In this document: positions 24,999 to 33,917 of the stretch, piece by piece
Numbering within the stretch: position 1 is the stretch's first letter
Layout of the letters: each line of letters starts with the position of its first letter
Origin: Chloroflexota bacterium
Lineage (GTDB): Bacteria; Chloroflexota; Anaerolineae; Aggregatilineales; Phototrophicaceae
Assembly (NCBI GenBank): GCA_011525385.1
Contig: WTGF01000122.1
Span: 1-64,000 of the forward strand
Direction of reading: 5' to 3'
Length of the DNA: 64,000 nt
The notes under the pieces: model-generated
Told to the model about the DNA's origin: nothing
Database searches by the model: none
The model's input: the letters and a program-made list of their open reading frames with translations, nothing else
Program-made: the position numbers and the translations under genes

Positions 24999-26144
24999 CT
25001 ACTGCTTATATGGATCGGCGGCGTCGCGCAGTCCGTCGCCGAGGAAGTTAAAGCTCAATACGGTCACGATCACAAAGAGGCCGGGAATCAGCAACCAGGG
25101 GCTCTGGCTCAAAGCACGGATGTTTTGCGCGTCTTGCAGCAACACGCCCCAACTGACAGCCGGTGGCCGGATCCCTATTTGGAGGAAACTCAATGCGGTC
25201 TCGGCCAGAATCATACCCGGCACGGACAAGCTAAGCACGACGATTAGAAAGCTGGCGAACGAGGGCAGCAAGTGTTTGACAATGATCTCGTAGTCGCCCA
25301 TGTTGGAGATACGCGCCGCCATGACAAAATCGGCTTCGCGCAATTCCAGCAGTTTGCCGCGCACCGCACGCGCCAGCGGCGGCCAGCTGAGCACCGCCAA
25401 AACTGTGCTTATGGCAAGGTAATCTTGTATGGAGGACCATTGGGGGGGCAAGGCCGCTGAAAGCGCCATCCATAAAGGAAGCTGTGGAATGGAGACAATG
25501 AACTCAATGACGCGCTGCGCGACGACATCAACCTTGCCGCCGAAATAGCCGGAAATGCCGCCTATCAGACAGCCGAAGCAAAAGCTGATCACGACGCTGA
25601 TAAAGCCGATGGAGAGCGATATCCGGGCGCCGACAATCGTGCGAGAGAACAGATCTCGCCCCAATTCGTCCGTGCCAAAAGGGAAGTACACGGCGGGCGC
25701 GTCAACACCTAGCAAATGAATGTCTGTCTCAAATATGCCCAGCAGCTTGTATGGCAATCCTTTTACAAAGAATCTCAAATGATAGCGTTCTGACCTGTCT
25801 TCCGTATAATTCCGCCGCAGGGTTTCCATATCCAGTTCCTGCTTAAGCTGATAAATGAAGGGAACCAGGTGGAAATTGCCAGCCTCGTCAATGAAATGCA
25901 ATGCTTGCGGCGGCGCTTTGGCATATTTGACGTGGCGCTTCTGGTAGTCGTTGATGGTGTAGAACTCCGCGAATATGGCCAGCGAATACAAAAAGATGAT
26001 CACCATCAGCGAGGACATGGCCAGGCGATGCCGGCGGAACTTGCGCCAAACCAGTTGCCGTTGCGACGCAAGATAATAGGCCTCATTGAATTCGGCTGTT
26101 CCTAGCTTTTCCTTCGGCCGCTTCCAGCCAATCAAGCGCAACAA
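24999..26144 (-). CDS. Opp/Dpp-type ABC permease, second subunit (OppC-like)
   Basis: 381 aa. After one span near residue 45-62 comes a long extracytoplasmic loop (about 65-165), then FGTDELGRDLFSRTIVGARISL and five more spans; this is the BPD_transp_1 plus OppC N-terminal pattern. The cytosolic coupling motif is RAVRGKLLELREADFVMAARISNMG. The loop is longer than in ordinary OppC proteins (about 300 aa). The start appears to be TTG at 26144, 12 bases after the OppB stop, with AGAGGA upstream; an ATG nearby is out of frame. Together with the gene before it and the two binding proteins and two ATPases elsewhere in the locus it makes a full importer. In polysaccharide loci this transporter class often carries oligosaccharides rather than peptides. 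Confidence 0.88.
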   Translation of the reverse strand: MLRLIGWKRPKEKLGTAEFNEAYYLASQRQLVWRKFRRHRLAMSSLMVIIFLYSLAIFAEFYTINDYQKRHVKYAKAPPQALHFIDEAGNFHLVPFIYQLKQELDMETLRRNYTEDRSERYHLRFFVKGLPYKLLGIFETDIHLLGVDAPAVYFPFGTDELGRDLFSRTIVGARISLSIGFISVVISFCFGCLIGGISGYFGGKVDVVAQRVIEFIVSIPQLPLWMALSAALPPQWSSIQDYLAISTVLAVLSWPPLARAVRGKLLELREADFVMAARISNMGDYEIIVKHLLPSFASFLIVVLSLSVPGMILAETALSFLQIGIRPPAVSWGVLLQDAQNIRALSQSPWLLIPGLFVIVTVLSFNFLGDGLRDAADPYKQ

Positions 26145-26156
26145 ATCATTTTCCTC

Positions 26157-27155
26157 TCAACTTGCGGCGCGTTCCATGCGTATGCGCGGATCGACGATCA
26201 CCAGCAGAATATCGGAGACAGTTGTGCCGATCACCGTCAAGATGGTGACAAACATCAACAAGGTCGCGGTCAAAAATGTATCCTGGGTGATGAGCGCGCG
26301 ATAGAGCATTGGTCCCGCTGTTGGCAAGCCCAGCACAATAGCAGTGATTGTCCCGCCAGATATCAGAGAGGGGAACAGCCAAGCCAGGCTGCTGACGATG
26401 GGGTTCAGGGCTACGCGGACTGGATACTTGAAAAGGAGCGTAACTTCTCCCACTCCCTTGCTCCTGGCGGTGATGACATACTGCTTGTTCAATTCGTCCA
26501 GTAAGGTGCCGCGCAAGACGCGAATCATGCCAGCGGTCCCCGCCGTGCCTACGACGATGATTGGGATAGGAAGATGCAGGGCGAGATCTCCGATTTTTGC
26601 CAGATTCCAGGGCGCGTACAAGTACTCGGGGGAGAAGAGTCCGGTCAAGTTCAGCCCGAAGGACTTGAACCCGATGTATAAGAGGATTAGGGCCAGCATG
26701 AAGTTGGGAATCGCTAAGCCGATGAAACCGACGATAGATACCACGTAATCCCCGACGGAATATTGGTGGGTGGCCGAGTAGATGCCAATGGGAATGGCAA
26801 CCGCATAGGTAAAGATCGCGCTAAGAATAGCGATGGTGAATGTTAAAATCAGCCGTTCGCCGATCAGATCGCGAACAGGTTGCTGATAGTCGTAGGAAAA
26901 GCCAAACTCCCCATTCAGCACCTGACCGAACCATTTGAAGTAGCGTAAATGCAGCGGCAAATCCAATCCGTACTGCATGCGCAAGGCCTCGACGATCTCT
27001 TCTTCAAGTTGTTCGCCAGTGTTTTGTTCAAGGCGGGCAATATATGTGGAAAGATAGTCGCCGGGCGGCAACTGAATGACGATGAAGGTCACCACAGAAA
27101 CCATCCACAACAAAAAAATCATGTAGATAAAGCGTTGAAATACGTAACTTTTCAT
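26157..27155 (-). CDS. Opp/Dpp-type ABC permease, first subunit (OppB-like)
   Basis: 332 aa with six spans. The N-terminal MKSYVFQRFIYMIFLLWMVSVVTF span, the PPGDYLSTYIARL loop and the FGQVLNGEFGFSYDYQQPV segment are typical of OppB/DppB. The coupling motif reads RGTLLDELNKQYVITARSKGVG. It is the first gene of a minus-strand operon: OppB, OppC, GntR regulator, zinc dehydrogenase, KduD-like. It is divergent from the cycloisomerase gene, sharing a 194-base control region with the operator at 27206. It should form the channel with OppC for the two binding proteins at 28641 and 30725. Confidence 0.9.
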   Translation of the reverse strand: MKSYVFQRFIYMIFLLWMVSVVTFIVIQLPPGDYLSTYIARLEQNTGEQLEEEIVEALRMQYGLDLPLHLRYFKWFGQVLNGEFGFSYDYQQPVRDLIGERLILTFTIAILSAIFTYAVAIPIGIYSATHQYSVGDYVVSIVGFIGLAIPNFMLALILLYIGFKSFGLNLTGLFSPEYLYAPWNLAKIGDLALHLPIPIIVVGTAGTAGMIRVLRGTLLDELNKQYVITARSKGVGEVTLLFKYPVRVALNPIVSSLAWLFPSLISGGTITAIVLGLPTAGPMLYRALITQDTFLTATLLMFVTILTVIGTTVSDILLVIVDPRIRMERAAS

Positions 27156-27184
27156 CAGGTGGGCACCCAGGAAAACACGACGAA

Positions 27185-27213
27185 AGTTTAACAGCGATGC
27201 TGAAAATTGTCAA
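27185..27213 (-). promoter_or_regulatory. Promoter of the oppB operon overlapping the operator
   Basis: On the minus strand TTGACA (27213-27208), a 17-base spacer and TAAACT (27190-27185). The -35 lies inside the operator at 27206-27217. The leader to the oppB ATG would be about 25 bases. Confidence 0.55.
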
Positions 27214-27230
27214 CAATGTACACTTGACAA
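27206..27230. promoter_or_regulatory. Shared operator, site 2 (ATTGTCAACAAT, with a second arm)
   Basis: ATTGTCAACAAT at 27206-27217. In addition TTGTCAA (27207-27213) and TTGACAA (27224-27230) form a wider inverted repeat with a 10-base gap. It lies between the divergent oppB and cycloisomerase genes and can control both. Confidence 0.65.
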
Positions 27231-27252
27231 TCGCTCGTAAGTTGAATAATTT
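27224..27252 (+). promoter_or_regulatory. Candidate promoter of the cycloisomerase gene
   Basis: TTGACA at 27224-27229. Possible -10 boxes are AATAAT (27245-27250, 15-base spacer) or TAATTT (27247-27252, 17-base spacer). Neither is ideal, which would suit a controlled promoter. The -35 overlaps the outer arm of the operator. Confidence 0.45.
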
Positions 27253-27349
27253 CTCTAGCAGTCCGGGATCGTTGCGCCAACGGCCCTTTACCAATCTGGA
27301 GTGTTCTCGGCGGTCGCGATAGGGACCAGGGAATAATTGTAAGAAGTCT

Positions 27350-28444
27350 ATGAAGACAACCATTCGTTGTATTGACACGCGCCATTATCGCTTGCCCTTG
27401 ACCCACCCCATGACGGACGCGTCTCATGGGGTGATGACCCACTTTGAGGTTGTCTTGGTGAGGTTGGCAACCGAATCCGGGCTAGAGGGTTGTGGATACA
27501 CTTATACCATCGGCGTTGGCGGCACGGCAATTCGCGCCTTGATTGAAGTCGACCTGAAACCACAGCTATTGGGCAAAGACGCGGACCGCATCGAGCAGAT
27601 CTGGGAATCGATGTGGCGACATACGCATTATGTCGGTCGGGGCGGATTGGTCTCCTTCGCTATGTCAGCGGTAGATATAGCGCTTTGGGACCTCAAGGGC
27701 AAAAAGGAAAAAGCGCCGCTTTGGAAACTGTTGGGCGGTCATTCCGGGGGAGCAAACGCTTATGCCGGTGGCATTGACTTGCAATTGGGACCTGAGGAAC
27801 TGCTAGAGCAGACGCGCTGCAATATGGACAAAGGCTTTCGAGCGATCAAGATCAAAGTCGGACGTGATAAGCTTAGCGAAGACCTTGAGCGCGTCCGCGC
27901 TGTGCGCGATTTTATTGGTCCCGACATGCCCTTGATGGTCGATGCCAACATGCGCTGGACGGCCGAAACTGCAATCAAGGCTGCCCGCAAATTCCGCGAC
28001 TACGATGTCTTTTGGTTGGAAGAACCGACGATCCCCGACGACTACAAAGGCATGGCGCGCATAGCCAGGGAGGGTGGTCTACCGGTCGCGGCAGGCGAGA
28101 ATTTGCATACGGTGTATGAGTTTAGGCATACTATTGAGGAGGGTATGATCGCCTTCCCAGAACCGGATGTCTCGAACATAGGCGGCATCACAAACTGGAT
28201 GCGGGTAGCGAAGCTGGCTTACGCGCACAACCTGTGCGTGACATCGCATGGCCTTCACGAAATCCATTTGCATTTGCTGGCGGCGATTCCAAATGCTTCG
28301 TACCTGGAGGTACACAGCTTTGGGCTGGAACGCTTTATGGAAAATCCGCCCGAGTTGAATGACGGCGTCATGCGAGCGTCGAATGATCCCGGGCACGGGG
28401 TGGCCTTTGATCACGATGCGCTGCGTCAGTTTGAAGTGACTTGA
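27350..28444 (+). CDS. Enolase-superfamily enzyme, 3,6-anhydro-L-galactonate cycloisomerase-like
   Basis: 364 aa, mandelate racemase/muconate lactonizing enzyme fold: capping domain about 1-125, then a barrel with KIKVG (Lys167, Lys169), metal ligands Asp198 (VDAN), Glu224 (LEEP) and Glu250 (GEN), and the second base His300 (SHG). The capping-domain phrases GYTYTIGVGG and HTHYVGRGGL and the SNIGGITNWMRVA strand match my recollection of the cycloisomerase from agar-degrading Vibrio, which opens 3,6-anhydro-L-galactonate to 2-keto-3-deoxy-L-galactonate. Presence of GH117 genes and KduD in the same locus supports this. Other acid-sugar dehydratases of the superfamily remain possible. It is the first gene on the plus strand side of the divergent region. 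Confidence 0.75.
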   Translation: MKTTIRCIDTRHYRLPLTHPMTDASHGVMTHFEVVLVRLATESGLEGCGYTYTIGVGGTAIRALIEVDLKPQLLGKDADRIEQIWESMWRHTHYVGRGGLVSFAMSAVDIALWDLKGKKEKAPLWKLLGGHSGGANAYAGGIDLQLGPEELLEQTRCNMDKGFRAIKIKVGRDKLSEDLERVRAVRDFIGPDMPLMVDANMRWTAETAIKAARKFRDYDVFWLEEPTIPDDYKGMARIAREGGLPVAAGENLHTVYEFRHTIEEGMIAFPEPDVSNIGGITNWMRVAKLAYAHNLCVTSHGLHEIHLHLLAAIPNASYLEVHSFGLERFMENPPELNDGVMRASNDPGHGVAFDHDALRQFEVT

Positions 28445-28479
28445 TGGAATCATGATCGAGGGACTTTGGAGAAACGCGA

Positions 28480-28507
28480 TTGAATTGTCAACAATGGACA
28501 ATATACA
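28480..28507 (+). promoter_or_regulatory. Candidate promoter of the first binding-protein gene
   Basis: TTGAAT (28480-28485), a 16-base spacer and TATACA (28502-28507), with the operator at 28484-28495 filling the spacer. The leader to the ATG would be about 128 bases. Confidence 0.45.
28484..28502. promoter_or_regulatory. Shared operator, site 3 (ATTGTCAACAAT)
   Basis: ATTGTCAACAAT at 28484-28495, identical to site 2. ATTGTC (28484-28489) and GACAAT (28497-28502) also form a wider inverted repeat with a 7-base gap. Confidence 0.65.
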
Positions 28508-28640
28508 TTGCAAGGTTTACTTGTGGCGCGCTTGGTACGACCTATGCGGGAAAACGCGTGATGCGAGGAGGTGAAGGGCGAATCAGGATGTTCCAGTGGT
28601 AATCGCATTTGATAGTCCAATTCTTGAAAGGACAGGTTCC

Positions 28641-30644
28641 ATGAAACGAATCATTTTTCTTCTAGTGCTGATCACAAGCATGTTGCTGGTATCGACGGGC
28701 GCGCTCGCGCAAGATATGGGCGAGCGAGTCTATCCATTCCAATATGCTGACCTCGATGCTTATACCGCCGCTACCGGGGACACAATTGACAGCTATGGCG
28801 AAGCGCCTATGCTGGCGGAGCGCGTTGCAGCCGGCGAATTGCCGCCGGTTGAAGAGCGGCTCCCGGCCCAGCCCTTGGTGGTGCAACCCCTGGAGACCGT
28901 GGGCCAATATGGCGGCGAACTGGCGGGACCCTCGACCAATCCGACCTGCTGTGGTTGGGACGCGCTGGAGATGCGCTTGCAGAAGCTGCTCACGATCGAT
29001 ACCGACTTGACCAGTATCATCCCCAATATCGCGCAAGCATTTGAGATCTCGGATGACCAAAGGACCTATACCATTCATTTACGCGAAGGCCACAAGTGGT
29101 CCGATGGCGAGCCCTTTACAACGGAAGACTTCCGCTTCTATTTCGAAGATGTCCTCGGGAACAGCGATTTGACGCCTTCGCCTGGCGGTCCCTGGGCCCG
29201 CAGTGGCGAATTGCCGGTATTCGAAGTTATTGACGAGACGACAGTGCGCTATACCTATGCCGAACCCTATCCTAGCCTGGTTGTTGCATTAGGCAGTGAG
29301 GTTGGCAACCGCGGCTTCCGCCCGGCGCATTACTTCAAGCAACTCCATATCGACTACAATCCCGATGCGGATGCCTTGGCGGAGGAATCGGGCTTCGACG
29401 ACTGGGTACAGATGTTCAACGCCAAGGGCAACCCATATACCTTTACCTGGAATCTCGGTTCAGAGACGGATCCATTCGCGCCAACCTTGAACACCTTCGT
29501 CTTCGCCGGTGAAGATTCCTTCGGCAACAAGATCTATGAACGCAATCCCTACTTCTTCAAGGTGGATGTCGATGGCAATCAGTTGCCATACACCGATAGC
29601 TTGCGGCGCATTTTGGTTGAGGACTTGCAAGTGCAGGATCTGAAGGGTATCGCGGGCGAATACAGCCACTATGGCTGGGGTACGCTTTTGAGCTTCCCGA
29701 CCTATCGCGAGAACGAAGAAGCCGGCAACTACCGTACCGCGCTGGCCGAATACAGCCGCGGCAACGAATACTCGATCATGTTCAACTTCACCACGGAAGA
29801 TGAAGGCTTGCGCGAGATCTTCTGGGATATTCGTTTCCGTCAGGCCATGTCCGTGGCCATCAACCGCGAAGAGATTAACGAATTGGTCTACTTCGGATTG
29901 GCCAATCCCTCTCAAGCAGCGCCTGTGCCGGCGTCGGCTTTCTACGAACCCTGGATGACAAGCAATTACGCGCAATACGACCCCGATCTGTCGAATCAAT
30001 TGCTCGACGAAATGGGTCTCGACCAGCGCGATGCCGATGGCTTCCGCCTGCGCCCGGATGGCGAAACGCTCTTCATAAACTTCCAGGTTTCGGTACCGGA
30101 AGACGCTTGGCGCAAAATCGGCGAATTGGTGACCGACTACTGGAACGCTGTCGGCGTCAAGACCAATTACAAGCTGATCGAAATTGGCCTGTATCGTGAA
30201 TTGCGCAATGGCAACCAGGTTGACATGGCGGCCTGGGGCCTGGACATTGTCGATATCGGTGAAGTGGCTACCCGTTTGACGAACCTGCGTCCGCACTGGG
30301 GAGCCCGCGCTTCCGGTCATCTCTGGCGGCAGTGGCTGCAAAGCGATGGCGAGAACGGTATGGAACCGCCGCAAGAGATCCAAGATATGTGGAATGTCGG
30401 CGAAGACTTCCTTGATTCGCCCTACGGTTCCGACGAATGGCTGGAATTGGGCAAGCAATTCTACAAGATGTCCATGGAAGGGCTGTATCAGATCGGCACG
30501 ATTCAGCGCCCGCCGCAACCGCTTCTGTTCAAGAAGAACCTCAAGAACACGCCTCCGAACGATACTACCGGTCAGTGGAGCTGGAGCTATCGTCAGTGGG
30601 TCTTGTTCCTGCCGGAGCAATGGTACTTTGAAGGCGGCATGTAA
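28641..30644 (+). CDS. ABC transporter substrate-binding protein, SBP_bac_5 family, copy 1
   Basis: 667 aa from ATG 28641 with AAAGGA upstream. Residues 1-23 are a Sec signal peptide (basic start, long hydrophobic core, ALAQ cleavage site). The mature protein has the family features LREGHKWSDGEPFTTEDFRFYFED (about residues 147-170), REIFWDIRFRQAMSVAINREEINELVY in the middle and a Trp-rich C-terminal third. SBP family 5 serves Opp/Dpp transporters. Members of this length, with the CCGWD and NTPPND phrases, are common in oligosaccharide loci. It has its own operator site 78 bases after the cycloisomerase stop region. Its paralogue follows at 30725. It probably captures galactan oligosaccharides outside the membrane; ligand is inference. 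Confidence 0.9.
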   Translation: MKRIIFLLVLITSMLLVSTGALAQDMGERVYPFQYADLDAYTAATGDTIDSYGEAPMLAERVAAGELPPVEERLPAQPLVVQPLETVGQYGGELAGPSTNPTCCGWDALEMRLQKLLTIDTDLTSIIPNIAQAFEISDDQRTYTIHLREGHKWSDGEPFTTEDFRFYFEDVLGNSDLTPSPGGPWARSGELPVFEVIDETTVRYTYAEPYPSLVVALGSEVGNRGFRPAHYFKQLHIDYNPDADALAEESGFDDWVQMFNAKGNPYTFTWNLGSETDPFAPTLNTFVFAGEDSFGNKIYERNPYFFKVDVDGNQLPYTDSLRRILVEDLQVQDLKGIAGEYSHYGWGTLLSFPTYRENEEAGNYRTALAEYSRGNEYSIMFNFTTEDEGLREIFWDIRFRQAMSVAINREEINELVYFGLANPSQAAPVPASAFYEPWMTSNYAQYDPDLSNQLLDEMGLDQRDADGFRLRPDGETLFINFQVSVPEDAWRKIGELVTDYWNAVGVKTNYKLIEIGLYRELRNGNQVDMAAWGLDIVDIGEVATRLTNLRPHWGARASGHLWRQWLQSDGENGMEPPQEIQDMWNVGEDFLDSPYGSDEWLELGKQFYKMSMEGLYQIGTIQRPPQPLLFKKNLKNTPPNDTTGQWSWSYRQWVLFLPEQWYFEGGM

Positions 30645-30666
30645 AGCCCCCAATATGTGACAGAGC

Positions 30667-30697
30667 AAAGGGATTGCCGTATACTGTCAATCCCTTT
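30667..30697 (+). terminator. Perfect hairpin between the two binding-protein genes
   Basis: AAAGGGATTG (30667-30676) and CAATCCCTTT (30688-30697) form a perfect 10-bp stem with an 11-base loop, then one more T. It lies 22 bases after the first stop. With no long T-run it may be a partial terminator or an RNA-stabilising stem that keeps the first binding protein abundant. Confidence 0.7.
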
Positions 30698-30724
30698 TGG
30701 TTTCAGGATGAAAGGAAAAACAAT

Positions 30725-32725
30725 ATGAAGCTGGCAAGACTATTGCTCGTGGCTCTTGTTATTCTGGCGGTCAGCGGGCTTGCCTTCGGGCAAAGCATCA
30801 GCGAAAAGACCTACCCCCAGCAATTTGGCTCGCCCAGCGCCTACGAGAGCGCAACAGGCAACATGGTCGGCGCCTACAGCGAGTCGCCGCTCTTGGCGGA
30901 CCGCGTGGCGGCCGGGGAGTTGCCCCCGGTCGAAGAACGCTTGCCCGATGAGCCGGTAGTTGTCGAGCCGCTCGATGCGATCGGCGTCTATGGCGGCGAA
31001 CTGGCTGGTCCGGCAACCAGCCCGACCTGCTGCGGCTGGGATGTCTCGGAAATGGTGATGCAGAAGCTCTTCACCATCGACACCGATCTACAGTCGATCA
31101 TTCCCAATATCGCGTCCGGATATACGGTATCGGACGATCTAACGCAGTTGACCGTATACCTGCGCGAAGGGCACAAGTGGTCGGATGGCCATCCCTTCAC
31201 GTCTGAAGACTTCCGATTCTGGTTCGAAGACATTCTTTGGGACCAAGACGTAACCGGCGGCATTCCCGGCGAATGGCGCCCCGGCGGCGAAAAACCCACA
31301 CTGGAGGTCATTGACGAAACCACGGTGCGTTATACCTTTGCCATCCCGCATCCTTCGATGATTGTGCGCATGGCCAGCAATCCGCGCCATCGCGGTTTCC
31401 GCGCCGCGCATTACTTCAAGCAGTTCCACATCAAATACAATCCCGATGCGGACAAGTTAGCGGTAGACGAAGGATTTGACGGCTGGTCGCAGATGTTGAA
31501 CGCGCGCTTGCGGCCAAATACCAATACCGGCACGACCGCTACCGATACCGTGGTCGGCATACCGACCCTGAACACATTTATGTATGTCGGGGAAGACTCC
31601 TTCGGCAACAAGAACTTCGAGCGCAATCCCTACTTCTTCAAGGTGGATATCGCGGGCAATCAGTTGCCCTATACCGATGGGCTGCGCCGCGTCCTGGTGG
31701 AAGATCTCCAGGTGCAAGACCTGCGCGCTATCGCCGGCGAATACAGCCACTTTGGCTGGGGAAAACTGCTCAGCGTCCCCACCTACCGCGAAAACGAAGA
31801 GGCAGGCAATTATCGCGTCGCTCTGGTCACGTATAACCGCGGCAACGAATACAGCATGATGTTCAATCTGACGCATCCCGATCCCGTCATGCGCGAGATC
31901 TTCAACGATGTGCGCTTCCGCCAGGCGATGTCGGTGGCCATCGACCGTAACGAGATCAACGAATTGATCTACTTCGGCCTGGCCACGCCATCACAATCGG
32001 CGCCGACGCCGGACTCCAACTTTTACGAGCCTTGGATGACCGATCACTTCGCCGAATACGATCCCGACCGGGCTAACGCACTGCTTGATGAAATCGGCCT
32101 GGATCAACGCGATGGCGAAGGTTTTCGTCTGCGTCCCGATGGCGAGACTCTGTTCATCAACATGCAGGTAGCTGTTCCGGAAGAGGCTTGGGGCAAGATC
32201 GCCGAATTGGTCGTCTCTTACTGGAACGCGGTTGGCGTCAAGTCCCAGTTGAAGTTGATCGAACGCGGCTTGTATACCGAATTGCGCGGCACGGGCGGCC
32301 ACGACATCGCCGGTTGGGGGTTGGACATCGTCGATATTGGAGAATTCTCCGGCGCGATCGGCAATATCCGTCCCAATTGGGGCGCGCGCGCCGGCTCGAA
32401 GGAGTGGTTCGACTGGCTGAATTCGGGTGGAGCCAAGGGGACCGAACCACCTGAAGACATCAAAGAACTGTGGGATCTCAGCCAGCTTTGGTTGCAGCAG
32501 CCCTATGGCTCGGATTCCTATCTGGAGATCGGCAAGCAATTCCACGACATGACCTTCCGAGGCCTCTACCAGATTGGCACGGTTCAACGTCCGCCGCAGC
32601 CCTTGCTCTTTAAGAAGACGCTCAAGAACACGCCGCCCAACGATACCGAGGGGCTCTGGAGCTTCAGTTACCGCCAATGGGTCATGTTCATGCCCGAACA
32701 ATGGTACTACGAAGACGGTAGCTAA
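30725..32725 (+). CDS. ABC transporter substrate-binding protein, SBP_bac_5 family, copy 2
   Basis: 666 aa from ATG 30725 with AAGGAAAA upstream. A Sec signal peptide covers residues 1-22 (MKLARLLLVALVILAVSGLAFG). It is a clear paralogue of the preceding protein over its full length, sharing TSPTCCGWD, LREGHKWSDG, EDSFGNK, the central RFRQAMSVAI and the C-terminal LKNTPPNDT. A 14-residue stretch near residue 267 (PNTNTGTTATDTVV) replaces a different segment in copy 1 and may change ligand choice. The tandem arrangement suggests a local duplication, giving two receptors for one Opp-type transporter. Transcription probably reads through the hairpin between them. Confidence 0.9.
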   Translation: MKLARLLLVALVILAVSGLAFGQSISEKTYPQQFGSPSAYESATGNMVGAYSESPLLADRVAAGELPPVEERLPDEPVVVEPLDAIGVYGGELAGPATSPTCCGWDVSEMVMQKLFTIDTDLQSIIPNIASGYTVSDDLTQLTVYLREGHKWSDGHPFTSEDFRFWFEDILWDQDVTGGIPGEWRPGGEKPTLEVIDETTVRYTFAIPHPSMIVRMASNPRHRGFRAAHYFKQFHIKYNPDADKLAVDEGFDGWSQMLNARLRPNTNTGTTATDTVVGIPTLNTFMYVGEDSFGNKNFERNPYFFKVDIAGNQLPYTDGLRRVLVEDLQVQDLRAIAGEYSHFGWGKLLSVPTYRENEEAGNYRVALVTYNRGNEYSMMFNLTHPDPVMREIFNDVRFRQAMSVAIDRNEINELIYFGLATPSQSAPTPDSNFYEPWMTDHFAEYDPDRANALLDEIGLDQRDGEGFRLRPDGETLFINMQVAVPEEAWGKIAELVVSYWNAVGVKSQLKLIERGLYTELRGTGGHDIAGWGLDIVDIGEFSGAIGNIRPNWGARAGSKEWFDWLNSGGAKGTEPPEDIKELWDLSQLWLQQPYGSDSYLEIGKQFHDMTFRGLYQIGTVQRPPQPLLFKKTLKNTPPNDTEGLWSFSYRQWVMFMPEQWYYEDGS

Positions 32726-32805
32726 CACCTCACAAACAAAGCGCGAAAGCTATGTGGCATGGCGAAATCGTCATGCCACATATTCTACTTGCGGTGAGGA
32801 AGACA

Positions 32806-33891
32806 ATGGCAAAAAGCGCGGCGATGGAACGCTTTACCGGGGCGGATAAACATAATCCCTGGTTCACAAAATTCCGCTACCAGTTAGCGCCGGGCTTGGG
32901 ATACGAGAAGGGCATCGTCCGCCGTGACCCCAGTTGCATTGTCCAGGTCGACGGCCTTTATTACGTTTGGTATACGCGGGCCGCGCACCCCTGTGTGCCG
33001 GTCGGTCACGAACGAGCGACGGACAGCTTGCCCGCCATGCCCTGGGATCTATGCGATGTTTGGTATGCCACTTCCGCTGATGGTTACACTTGGGTAGAGG
33101 GAGGACCGGCCGTCGAAAGGGGACCCGCCGGCAGTTACGACGAGCGCAGCGTTTTCACGCCCGATGTCCTGGCTCATGACGGCCGTTATTACCTGGTCTA
33201 TCAAGTTACGCGCTCGCCCAGTTTTCGCTGTACGCCGGAAGCGATCGCCATCGCCTGGGCGGATCATCCGGCGGGACCCTGGACCAAGAGCCCGGCGCCC
33301 GTCGTCGAGCCCGATCCCTCGGGCGAAGTGGACAGTCGCGCCTATCCGGAACAAGCGACGGTCAAAGGAAGTTTCGACAGTTTGCGCGTTCATGATCCGG
33401 CCCTGCTGTTCCGGGAGAATCGGTTCTGGCTATATTTCAAGGGCGAGGGAATCGGCCATAGCAATATGGAATCCAAATGGGGCGTCGCTACCGCCGATCA
33501 TCCCTTGGGACCCTACGCCAAGTCGCCCTTAAACCCAATTACCAACAGCGGTCACGAAGTCATGGTCTGGAATTACGCGGGCGGCGTTGGCGCCCTGATT
33601 ACCCGCTGCGGGCCAGAGAAGAATACGATTCAATTTGCCTCGGACGGCATCAACTTTGAGGTCAAATCGACAATCGTCGAACCGCCGCAAGCCGCGGGCG
33701 CCTTGCGCCTCAATGCGGAGGACGATGAGCATCCACTGTGCGGATTGACTTGGGGCTTGAGCCATGTCACCACCTACAGCGCGCACGCGACTTGGCAAGC
33801 GCGCGATCCCTTGGGTTTGCATGATATTGCTGAGCCCTGGGATTTCATCGTCCGTTGGCAGCGCGATGATCAGCCGCGGGGCTTTGTCTAA
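32806..33891 (+). CDS. GH117-type glycosidase, divergent short copy
   Basis: 361 aa from ATG 32806 with GAGGA upstream; an in-frame upstream ATG lacks a site. The SxAxxR motif sits at the extreme N-terminus (SAAMER, 4-9), then VRRDPS, MPWDLCDVWYATSADGYTW, RSVFTPDVL, LRVHDPALL and TNSGHEVMVW in the order of the other copies. It is about 50 residues shorter at the N-terminus than the 411-aa copy and has a different C-terminus. The family fold and chemistry are as for the other copies, but the divergence suggests another substrate form, for example one sulfated or methylated on the neighbouring sugar. It lies 80 bases after the second binding protein and just before the sulfatase gene. Confidence 0.78.
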   Translation: MAKSAAMERFTGADKHNPWFTKFRYQLAPGLGYEKGIVRRDPSCIVQVDGLYYVWYTRAAHPCVPVGHERATDSLPAMPWDLCDVWYATSADGYTWVEGGPAVERGPAGSYDERSVFTPDVLAHDGRYYLVYQVTRSPSFRCTPEAIAIAWADHPAGPWTKSPAPVVEPDPSGEVDSRAYPEQATVKGSFDSLRVHDPALLFRENRFWLYFKGEGIGHSNMESKWGVATADHPLGPYAKSPLNPITNSGHEVMVWNYAGGVGALITRCGPEKNTIQFASDGINFEVKSTIVEPPQAAGALRLNAEDDEHPLCGLTWGLSHVTTYSAHATWQARDPLGLHDIAEPWDFIVRWQRDDQPRGFV

Positions 33892-33917
33892 ACCTCATCT
33901 GACATGGGAGCCGACAA

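Noticed and set aside
29460-30668. A 402-codon open frame on the minus strand
   Set aside because: Antisense to the first substrate-binding protein gene, no ribosome site, no recognisable domain.
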